Shown piece after piece: positions 34,406-40,733 of a DNA stretch of 40,733 nt. Every line of letters begins with the position of its first letter. Position 1 is the stretch's first letter. The stretch comes from RFSX01 sp964567435 (GTDB lineage Bacteria > Bacteroidota > Bacteroidia > Chitinophagales > Saprospiraceae). The notes below the pieces were generated by a model that made no database searches, was not told where the DNA came from, and was given only the letters and a program-made list of their open reading frames with translations. The stretch is from assembly GCA_964567435.1 (NCBI GenBank), contig CAZMMQ010000031.1:1-40733 (forward strand), written 5' to 3'. A program made the translations under genes and the position numbers.

Positions 34406-35797
34406 CTAATTGATTACAATTGATACATTTCCATCTCCTTCACCCATTCCCTTAGCATCGATCTGCTTATCAGCCACACCTAAGGTTACTAACATATCAT
34501 GTACAACTTGTGCTCTTGCTTTTGTAACACCCTTCTTAGCGCCATCTGCAGAACTCACTTGTACGGTGATCTTTGCATCAGGCATGCTCTTTAATGCTGC
34601 TGCTAATCCTTCAACTTCATTCTTAGAGAAAGAAGTGATTCGATTAGACTCAGGATCGAAAACAATGTCATGAAGTGCATAATTAGTCATTGTGGCTCCT
34701 TCTGCTTTCTCCTTGAACATGCCGCCAAATAGGTTCTTGAAAGCATCAGCTGTCTGTCCTGCAGCACCAGCTACTGCACCTCCAACTGCTTTTCCTGCAT
34801 CCCCTATTGCCTTGCCTACTTTGGCTAAGAAGCCTAAGCTCTTACCGTCTGCATCAAAGTATTCGCCATCTTTTACAGTGAACTCTCCACTCTTAAGAAA
34901 CATTTTACCATCTTTCAGAAGATTGCCATCGGCATCCAATGAAAGACCAGCTACAGCAGTCATCTTATCTTTTGCCATATCTCCAGCCTTCTCCATACCA
35001 TCTTTGGCTTTAGCCATGCCTTCTTTGGCCATGCCTTCTCCATCGTGGTGATGTTTGCCTTTATGTACTGTACCATCTGCATGAGTATGCGTCTCACCAT
35101 TTGTGTGTTTATGCATTTTTTTCTCTTCCTCTTTCTCCATAGCAACTCCTTCAGCTTTGTCGCCACCGTCTTTACTACCACCCATTTGTTGCATTAAAAA
35201 CCAACCGCCGCCTACTAATAATAAAAGAGGTATTAACCACTTCAAAAATCCACCTCCATTCTTAGCCGTTTCAGTCACTGCAGCCGTTGATCTGGTAGCA
35301 GCACCTGCAGCAGCCCCAACTACATTACCTACACTCTGATTAGATAAGTAAGACTGCAAACCTGCTGCATCAAGATTATTGGTCTTGACAATCTTCCCAA
35401 GTGATCCCAATAAAATTGGAGAGGCAAGATTCATAAGCTTAGAAGAGGCGCCAGCATTCAATCCTGGTGCATTAGCCATATCAGCTACCTTACTCCCGAA
35501 TATTGAATCATTAAGCTTAGACCCCATGTCCATGAATGATGATGAATTACTTCCACCTATAGAAGATGACAGGTTATTAAGTGTGCCTTCACCTAAGTTA
35601 TTACTGTTTATCATATCCAACAACTGTCCTGCACCTTCTTTAGTTGAGCCTTTGGATATAAGACCTTTCATCATAGAAGGTAACATGCTACTAAGAGCCG
35701 TTTGCGTTACAGAAGAATTAGAACCGATAAGTGAAGCAATTTTTCCAACAATATTGCCAGAAAGAACGCCTTTTGCGACGTTAAATAAATTGGTCAT
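34406..35797 (-). CDS. DUF937 - transmembrane - His-rich - OmpA-like protein
   Basis: A 463-residue protein with an unusual order of parts. Residues 1-155 form a DUF937 (YidB-like) helical domain. A single helix (about 184-202, WLIPLLLLVGGGWFLM) follows. Next is a charged segment with a histidine-rich stretch at 229-251 (HKHTNGETHTHADGTVH, HHHDGE), an Ala/Lys/Met/Asp-rich helical part (about 254-280), and a short strand-rich segment (LLKDGKMFLKSGEFTVKDGE). The C-terminal OmpA-like domain (about 375-463) would bind peptidoglycan, shown by FSKNEVEGLAAALKSMPDAK and the closing KGMGEGDGNVSIVIN. There is no signal peptide, so DUF937 should be cytoplasmic and the OmpA part periplasmic. Single gene with its own terminator. 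The His-rich stretch suggests metal binding. Confidence 0.88.
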   Translation of the reverse strand: MTNLFNVAKGVLSGNIVGKIASLIGSNSSVTQTALSSMLPSMMKGLISKGSTKEGAGQLLDMINSNNLGEGTLNNLSSSIGGSNSSSFMDMGSKLNDSIFGSKVADMANAPGLNAGASSKLMNLASPILLGSLGKIVKTNNLDAAGLQSYLSNQSVGNVVGAAAGAATRSTAAVTETAKNGGGFLKWLIPLLLLVGGGWFLMQQMGGSKDGGDKAEGVAMEKEEEKKMHKHTNGETHTHADGTVHKGKHHHDGEGMAKEGMAKAKDGMEKAGDMAKDKMTAVAGLSLDADGNLLKDGKMFLKSGEFTVKDGEYFDADGKSLGFLAKVGKAIGDAGKAVGGAVAGAAGQTADAFKNLFGGMFKEKAEGATMTNYALHDIVFDPESNRITSFSKNEVEGLAAALKSMPDAKITVQVSSADGAKKGVTKARAQVVHDMLVTLGVADKQIDAKGMGEGDGNVSIVIN

Positions 35798-35980
35798 TTT
35801 GTATTATTTGTGATAATAAGATTACAATTAGAAATAATCTTTCCGGATTTGGGCCAATCTTCACAAATGAGTATAGCAATGCTACGAAATTAAGACTTAT
35901 ATCTTTCGGCTAAGTCACTATTAAAGTCTAAAATATCCAAATAATTGCGACTTTGAAAACGGAAGGACTATTACTATAGA

Positions 35981-36616
35981 CTATTTTGGAAAGTAATGCG
36001 CCTTAGTACTCTTTTGGATGGATATGCATGTAAATGCCACCCAAAAACTATCTAACACAAAGGCGGTTCTTTGGACTAGAGGCAAGAAAGATTCCCATAA
36101 TCGAAATTGGTACAAGAAAAAGAAAATGATACTTAGCACCAGACAAAAGATTGCAAATCCACTTTTTTGAATAGAAAACTGGAAATAATACTCTCTAATA
36201 AGTAAAGTCACCAATACGGTGCCCATTATACCAGATATCAAGACTATAGTGTCATGATGCACCGAGAAGAGAAATAGAAATATCGTCATAGAAGCGACCC
36301 CTAAGATTTGTACCGCCTTTAGACTCCAGTTATATGATTTGAACCTAGAGGGCAATATATAGAAGAACACTGCCATACCTACAAAGAGAAAGGTATTTCC
36401 AATAATAGCTATTGTCCGGGCACTATTCTCAAATCCACTGGTAGAAAATTGTTTCATTAAATCACAAAAAAGATGCTCTGTCCAAGTGTATACATCTTGA
36501 CCACTACCATATTTTTCGGCTGCTAAGACAAATAGCAACACATAAGCTACCAATCCGACGATTGGAATAAAGGGCAAATAAGGCTTATTGATTCTATTTT
36601 TTAAAAAACTATTCAA
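35981..36616 (-). CDS. Six-helix membrane protein, DUF998-like
   Basis: A 211-residue hydrophobic protein with about six spans (near 14-33, 66-88, 98-114, 121-140, 150-170 and 181-199). YTWTEHLFCDLM in the first extracytoplasmic loop resembles the DUF998-type pattern, but the match is loose. No catalytic residues are evident. The basic N-terminus (MNSFLKNRINK) puts the amino end in the cytoplasm. It stands alone between the DUF937-OmpA gene and the long repeat-rich intergenic region. Function unknown. Confidence 0.75.
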   Translation of the reverse strand: MNSFLKNRINKPYLPFIPIVGLVAYVLLFVLAAEKYGSGQDVYTWTEHLFCDLMKQFSTSGFENSARTIAIIGNTFLFVGMAVFFYILPSRFKSYNWSLKAVQILGVASMTIFLFLFSVHHDTIVLISGIMGTVLVTLLIREYYFQFSIQKSGFAIFCLVLSIIFFFLYQFRLWESFLPLVQRTAFVLDSFWVAFTCISIQKSTKAHYFPK

Positions 36617-36669
36617 GATTTACTTTTCTACAGACTTAAACATGGTGCGAAATTAATGAATTAGATAAA

Positions 36670-36853
36670 TTTTTTGTCATTTCGACACTGGAAGGAGCGC
36701 AGAAATCTATTAACTCAAGAACTATACATTTTGTAAAATTTATACACAATATACGAGCACGAAGAAATCTCCACATGGTCGATTTGGAAAGTGTCTTTTT
36801 AAAGCAACTGGGCCTTTTTACCTTCATCAATGCAAAGGGGCACAGAGAGTTCT
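36670..36853. repeat. Direct repeat, copy 1 of 2 (about 185 bp)
   Basis: Runs from TTTTTTGTCATTTCGAC to GGGGCACAGAGAGTTCT. It contains GTCATTTCGAC, GAAATCTATTAA and TACGAGCACGAAGAAATC, in the style of a repeat I recall from intergenic regions of Bacteroidota genomes. The closest stretch to copy 2 is the last 100 bp, including GATTTGGAAAGTGTCTTTTT. Confidence 0.9.
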
Positions 36854-37001
36854 TAGTTTCTCCGCATGAAGACTTATTTTTTTTGATAAAAAAGCTAGCA
36901 AAAATCTAGAAGACCGAATGCTATCCACTATGCCGCTCCCACTACTCACCATTATTTTAGCTATAGCTCGGCTTCTTCCTTTGCACTCACATCCTGTTAC
37001 A

Positions 37002-37187
37002 TTTTTTATCATTTCGACCGACTGTAAGGAGCAGGGAAATCTATTAATTCTAGATTCATACATTTTATAAAACCACATTCACTATACGAGCACGAAGTAA
37101 TCTCCACAAAGGTAGATTTGGAAAGTGTCTTTTTAAGCCAACTGAGCCTTTTTACCTCCATCAATGCAAAGGGGTACAGAGAATTCT
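37002..37187. repeat. Direct repeat, copy 2 of 2 (about 186 bp)
   Basis: Aligns end to end with copy 1, same orientation, offset about 332 bp. By eye it is about four-fifths identical, with small indels around the GGAGC segment. The two copies are separated by about 150 bp of unrelated sequence. Confidence 0.9.
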
Positions 37188-37252
37188 CATTATGATTTAA
37201 ACTACTAATTCTTTCGTTTTTGTTTAGATAAAAAATCCTTCGACCTTGCCTT

Positions 37253-37351
37253 ACAGGGCTTACAAAAAAATAATTTTTTGCTAACTAACCCCAGAGGCTT
37301 TAACATTGAGATCTATCCCAGTGTATAGATGCAAAAGCAATTAAGCCCTGT
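37253..37351. repeat. Palindrome-bounded element (about 100 bp)
   Basis: A perfect 10-bp inverted repeat bounds it: ACAGGGCTTA (37253-37262) and TAAGCCCTGT (37342-37351), continued by AGGGGCGAC. Inside are CAAAAAA/TTTTTTG and ATCTAT/ATAGAT hairpins. The ends resemble the 'GCCCTGTAGGGGCGAC' dispersed repeats I recall from this phylum. Confidence 0.75.
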
Positions 37352-37530
37352 AGGGGCGACGCTATAATGAAATTGTGTCCTTGCAGGTTTATGTACATGG
37401 GATATACAATGCAAGGTAAAAGCATGAACAATAAGGCAGTTAACAAAACAAGAATCGCAATAGTAGTGTGATACAGGTTCTGCAATCAAAATTAGATTTA
37501 CTTTTACTATTCACCTAACCCATTTATAGA

Positions 37531-38511
37531 ATGCGAATTACACTCTTATTGACTTTTGTCCTAAGTATATTTTTGATCTCTTGTGGTGATGATGGAGAAA
37601 CGTCGAATGTACCAGTGGTCACTAATATTGCCAGTAGTTCTGTATTCGTTCAGAATAACATAATATATGGAGAAGGCCTCGTGCATGATAGTTTGAACAG
37701 CGAAGGTGCAGGTGCTGTCGCACTGCTTATGGATATATATGAGCCAGAGGAAGATATAGAGAACAGACCGCTGTTCATGTTTATTCATGGAGGTGGATTT
37801 ATAGGAGGCACGAAGACGCAGGCGCAAATATTAAGTTTTGCAGAATATTTTTCATCTAGAGGGTGGGTCTTTGTATCTATAAATTATAGGTTGAGAGATA
37901 ACTTTGGTACTGTCCCTCAGGAGTGGATAAATTTTAGTGAGGTATTGCCGACAGAAGATGTCAGGTCGCAGTTTCTAGCCATCTACCCAGCAATCAGAGA
38001 TGCGAAATCCGCTCTAAGATTTCTTGTCGCCAATGCAGGGGATTACAAAATTAATACAGACCATATAACCGTTGGAGGTGGGTCGGCTGGTGCTATAAGT
38101 GCCCTTGCCGTAGGAATGTCGGAGGCAGAAGATTATAGAGATGAATTAGATGTACTTTCGGATGGCACGATAACTCAAAACAATCTCAACCAAAACTTTG
38201 AAGTGCATTCTATCATCGAACTGTGGGGTTCTGATGTAGCTTTGGATGCGCTTGAATCCATCTATAGTCTTCAAAGATTTGACAGTAATGACCCACCCAT
38301 TATGATTGTACATGGCACTCGGGACACTACTGTATTATTTACGGAAGCCGAAGATCTAAGAGACAGATGCATTGATAATAATATTCCCTTTGAGTTCTTT
38401 CCCATTGAGGGAGGTGGACATGCTGTGTGGGGTGCGACTGTCGATGGTGATGATCTAGAACGATTAACGTTCGAGTTTATCGTAGAGCAACAAGGACTAA
38501 TTGTAGAGTAA
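37531..38511 (+). CDS. Alpha/beta hydrolase lipoprotein (esterase/lipase-like)
   Basis: A 326-residue lipoprotein with lipobox LISC at Cys18 followed by GDDGE. The acidic residues behind the cysteine are common in surface-exposed lipoproteins of this phylum. HGGGF (86-90) is the oxyanion-hole motif of the HSL/carboxylesterase group, GGSAG (183-187) holds the nucleophile Ser185, and the remaining triad members are Asp265 in HGTRDTTV and His297 in GGGHAVW. The fold suggests hydrolysis of short-chain esters, possibly on surface glycans or dietary polymers; the substrate is unknown. ATG start with a typical signal peptide. The 128-bp gap to the convergent rluF gene has no clear terminator. Confidence 0.92.
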   Translation: MRITLLLTFVLSIFLISCGDDGETSNVPVVTNIASSSVFVQNNIIYGEGLVHDSLNSEGAGAVALLMDIYEPEEDIENRPLFMFIHGGGFIGGTKTQAQILSFAEYFSSRGWVFVSINYRLRDNFGTVPQEWINFSEVLPTEDVRSQFLAIYPAIRDAKSALRFLVANAGDYKINTDHITVGGGSAGAISALAVGMSEAEDYRDELDVLSDGTITQNNLNQNFEVHSIIELWGSDVALDALESIYSLQRFDSNDPPIMIVHGTRDTTVLFTEAEDLRDRCIDNNIPFEFFPIEGGGHAVWGATVDGDDLERLTFEFIVEQQGLIVE

Positions 38512-38639
38512 CTTAAGAGTAGCTATACCTATGGCTGCTATCGATTACAAAATTAATGTTGTCTCAGATAAATGGTCAATTGAGAGGTATGAATATGAGA
38601 ATGTATTCTAATAGACAAGTTCATTTAATTATATTGGAT

Positions 38640-39353
38640 TTAATTTCTGCGCTCTAATTGCATCTTAAGCTCTGCCAATTCTTTGTGGGTCAGATTTCTC
38701 CACTGGCCTACTTTGAGGTCATTAATATTTAGATCCATGATGCGTACCCTCTTCAGTGTCACTACTCGATAATCGCAGAATTCTACCATACGCCTTATCT
38801 GCCTATTGAGACCTTGAGTCAATATAATCTTAAAAAGATTTTTTCTGAGCTTGAATACTTTGCAGGGTTTGGTTTTAGTGCCAAGCATGGGAATAGGTAG
38901 TGACATGCGTTGGATAAACTGTTCAGTAATTGGCTTATTGACAGTTACTATATATTCCTTTTCATGTTCGTTCTCTTCTCTGAGAATTTGATTGACGATG
39001 TCTCCATCATTAGTAAGTAATATTAATCCTGTGGACGGTTTGTCTAAGCGGCCGATCGGGAATATTCTCTGAGGGTGATTGACAAAGTTGATGATATTAT
39101 CCTTGTCACTCAGGTCTGTGGTTGTTGTAATACCTGGTGGCTTATTAAGCATAATATAGACTGGCCTTGGTTTGGTGCCTATCGATTGTCCATCAAGCGT
39201 CACTTCATCTCCTATCTCTACCCTATTACCTTTGACCGCAGTGACCCCGTTAATCTGAACCCTGCAGGCTTCTATCCACTTATCAGCTTCTCTTCTGGAG
39301 CATATACCTGTGCTACTAATAAATTTATTAAGGCTGATAGAATCTTGAGACAT
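38640..39353 (-). CDS. rluF: 23S rRNA pseudouridine synthase RluF
   Basis: Cytoplasmic RNA-modifying enzyme of 237 residues that would isomerise U2604 of 23S rRNA. An S4 RNA-binding domain (about 7-54, SLNKFISSTGICSRREADKW) is followed by the RsuA/RluB/E/F catalytic domain with Asp104 in GRLDKPSTGLILLTNDGD. I assign it to RluF rather than RluB because of DNIINFVNHPQRIFPIGRLD, EKEYIVTVNKPI, LGTKTKPCKV and QGLNRQIRRM, which follow E. coli RluF closely as I recall it. It starts 11 bp after the stop of the peroxiredoxin gene, so the two are likely co-transcribed. Confidence 0.92.
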   Translation of the reverse strand: MSQDSISLNKFISSTGICSRREADKWIEACRVQINGVTAVKGNRVEIGDEVTLDGQSIGTKPRPVYIMLNKPPGITTTTDLSDKDNIINFVNHPQRIFPIGRLDKPSTGLILLTNDGDIVNQILREENEHEKEYIVTVNKPITEQFIQRMSLPIPMLGTKTKPCKVFKLRKNLFKIILTQGLNRQIRRMVEFCDYRVVTLKRVRIMDLNINDLKVGQWRNLTHKELAELKMQLERRN

Positions 39354-39364
39354 ATATAGCCAAT

Positions 39365-40069
39365 TTAGAGTGCATTCATCACAACATCCATAGCAGATCT
39401 CTGCTTATAATCTGGATCATAATGCACATACTTGATGATGCCATCCTGTCCAATTAAGTAAGTGGCTGGTATTGGCATCACAGGCTCTTTATCTCCATTA
39501 AAAGCTTCTATACTATTGCCCTTGGCTTTTTTGATATAGTCATTGTACTTTTCAGTAACATGAAAGAAGACCTTGTAATCTTTCATTACTGAATGATTGT
39601 CATCGTAGAGTATGGGATAATTAAGTGCATTTTTTTGATGGAAGGATTTCATATATTCTGGCAGTTGTGGACTTACTGCAATGACTTGTGCTTGGCCAGA
39701 CGCTGTTATATCCATCAAATTATCTTGGAAAGCCTGTAGATGCTTCCTACAAAATGAGCACCACTCGGCTCTTAAAAAAACCATCAGCACTGGCCCTTTC
39801 ATCAACTTCTCTGACAAGCTAACTTTACTCCCATCTTGATCCATTAATGCAAAATCAGGCGCTCTTTCTCCAATCTGAAGTCCGCCCAAAATGTTAGCAG
39901 TATTATTAGCGATACCATACTTGGTTAAATCATCAGCCTTATCAGCGTGAGTGATTTCCGTGCTCTTCTCGGAATTGGTTTTTTCAGATTGAGCAGGACT
40001 GGAAGCATTATTACAAGCTATCAGAAAAAGGAAAGCGACAACGACCATTTTGACTATTACTATGCGCAT
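39365..40069 (-). CDS. Peroxiredoxin-like / AhpC-TSA family lipoprotein
   Basis: A 234-residue thioredoxin-fold lipoprotein with lipobox LIAC at Cys19 and a Ser/Glu/Lys-rich linker to about residue 60. The redox domain starts at GERAPDFALMDQDG and holds the active-site pair in AEWCSFCRKH (Cys104, Cys107). PIPATYLIGQDGIIKYVHYD is the cis-proline region. This CxxC form is closer to the redoxin/ResA-like group than to classical two-Cys peroxiredoxins. It should act on the periplasmic side, either reducing peroxides or maintaining thiols. The first gene of a pair with rluF. ATG at 40069; an alternative at codon 8 would shorten the signal peptide. Confidence 0.9.
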   Translation of the reverse strand: MRIVIVKMVVVAFLFLIACNNASSPAQSEKTNSEKSTEITHADKADDLTKYGIANNTANILGGLQIGERAPDFALMDQDGSKVSLSEKLMKGPVLMVFLRAEWCSFCRKHLQAFQDNLMDITASGQAQVIAVSPQLPEYMKSFHQKNALNYPILYDDNHSVMKDYKVFFHVTEKYNDYIKKAKGNSIEAFNGDKEPVMPIPATYLIGQDGIIKYVHYDPDYKQRSAMDVVMNAL

Positions 40070-40155
40070 ATCTATCGTAAGTTATTAATAGCACAAGGTC
40101 GTGTTATTAGTCAAGAAACTCAAAAAAAAACCAAGTAGGTGGTACTACAAATAAA

Positions 40156-40189
40156 ACACCCTTAAGTATGGGTGATTACTTAAAGGTGT
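40156..40189. repeat. Imperfect inverted repeat, possible terminator
   Basis: ACACCCTTAAGTA (40156-40168) and TACTTAAAGGTGT (40177-40189) pair with one mismatch around an 8-nt loop. Read on the minus strand the stem is followed by TTTATTTG, so it could end a transcript entering from the right. It lies about 90 bp upstream of the peroxiredoxin gene. Confidence 0.6.
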
Positions 40190-40527
40190 AGTAAAAGTCC
40201 ATGTACTTCAATGGCTTAGGGTAAATCTAATCAAAGTGGAGAAGTACTAAAAACAGAAAATTAGGATATCAAGGAACAAAATGCTATAGGATAAGCAGAA
40301 GTTGGTGATTATTAGTTGATAAAGTACCTTATTTTGCTTTTAAAATAGAGAATAATGTAATACATCGAATTTTTGGATCAAATCACAGTATTATATATCT
40401 ACTGAATAGACCATTTAGGCTACACGACTTTTATTGACGATCGCAAGGAGGAGTTTGGCGCTTGTTTTAGTTTAGTTATTAAAGCTGAGTTAGCGTTAAG
40501 AAATGGGTAGAGCCTAGAATTTTGTTT

Positions 40528-40552
40528 CCCGTTCGACTTTGCTCAGGGCAGG
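40528..40552. repeat. Short dispersed-repeat-like motif
   Basis: Reads CCCGTTCGACTTTGCTCAGG on the plus strand (CCTGAGCAAAGTCGAACGGG on the other), continuing GCAGG. The 'CTGAGC(G/A)AAGTCGAA' core is one I recall as dispersed in intergenic regions of many bacterial genomes. Only this copy was seen in the window. Confidence 0.5.
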
Positions 40553-40733
40553 TTTTTTTCAATGAAAAAGAAAACCGCAGGTAGGCAAGTACGATTAGCT
40601 AGATACTAAATGTGGAAACTGCTCATTTTCGATAACAGTTTAGCATTATTATCTATGTGAATCTGTTGATTTATGCTATATCTTAGATACGCTATTCAGC
40701 AAAGATTATTGATCTTGATTCTACAGAAGGATA

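Larger units (their letters stand above)
36617..37530. other. Repeat-rich intergenic region (about 914 bp)
   Basis: There is no convincing gene. Short open frames on the minus strand within it (36636-37078 and 37300-37485) lie across the repeats and lack coding character. The region holds two copies of a diverged direct repeat and a palindrome-bounded element further right, listed separately. The promoter of the esterase gene should lie in the last 100 bp, where TACTTTTA (about 37500) is a poor match to the -7 consensus. Confidence 0.7.
40070..40733. other. Gene-free right end of the window (about 660 bp)
   Basis: No convincing coding region is open on either strand, including frames running off the right edge. 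It holds a long imperfect inverted repeat at 40156-40189 and a short motif of the dispersed-repeat type at 40528-40552. The remainder is AT-rich without features I can name. Confidence 0.6.

Noticed and set aside
36636..37078. Two small minus-strand open frames between the membrane protein and the esterase
   Set aside because: They coincide with the two copies of the direct repeat, and their translations have no signal, domain or plausible composition.
37300..37485. 61-codon minus-strand frame with a hydrophobic stretch
   Set aside because: It runs through the palindromic element and has no support beyond hydrophobicity, which AT-rich sequence gives by chance.

Overview
The window looks like chromosomal DNA of a member of the Bacteroidota, probably near the Saprospiria. 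The evidence is AT-rich sequence, a giant secreted protein with a type IX secretion (T9SS) C-terminal sorting domain, a DUF5916 protein, LytTR signalling, many envelope proteins and several TTG start codons. The phylum is confident. The class is an inference from the style of the repeat protein. I saw no rRNA, tRNA, CRISPR array, transposase, integrase or phage gene.

Layout. 1-1547 (minus): tspO, folB and the N-terminal part of an nhaC-type antiporter, probably one operon. 1694-5662 (plus): a tightly coupled trio of M1 metallopeptidase, multi-pass membrane protein and outer-membrane barrel. 5659-8001: three densely packed genes in alternating orientation (DUF547 protein, TIGR04283-type glycosyltransferase, sterol-desaturase-family protein), with overlapping stop codons and a 16-nt divergent gap. 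8305-9939 (plus): an AspT/YidE-type transporter, followed by a bidirectional terminator. 10018-19716 (minus): a protein of about 3,230 residues made of some 25 repeats of about 110 residues, a lamin-tail-like region and a T9SS tail. 20198-22480 (plus): a secreted CBM9-like/DUF5916 protein.

22573-34169 is an envelope-glycan locus. A minus-strand polyprenyl-phosphate sugar synthase-like GT2 is divergent from a plus-strand three-gene operon: a 999-residue GT-C-like membrane protein with periplasmic domains, a lipoprotein with invasin-like domains, and a membrane-anchored NTF2-like protein. Facing it is a six-gene minus-strand run: Hpt protein, LytTR response regulator, TPR-plus-barrel outer-membrane protein, STAS protein, flippase and GT4 glycosyltransferase. 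My reading is that the GT2 makes a lipid-linked sugar donor for the GT-C enzyme, while the opposite operon makes, flips, exports and regulates a surface polysaccharide. That link is an inference from family roles and gene order.

34406-35797 is a DUF937-TM-His-rich-OmpA-like protein with a strong terminator behind it. 35981-36616 is a small membrane protein. 36617-37530 is non-coding and holds a diverged 185-bp direct repeat and a second palindrome-bounded element, both resembling dispersed repeats. The right end has a secreted esterase-like lipoprotein, then rluF and a lipoprotein peroxiredoxin in one operon, then about 660 bp with no gene.

The two observations I rate highest are the strict A/B alternation of cysteine patterns in the giant repeat protein and the GT-C/lipoprotein/NTF2-like operon inside the glycan locus.
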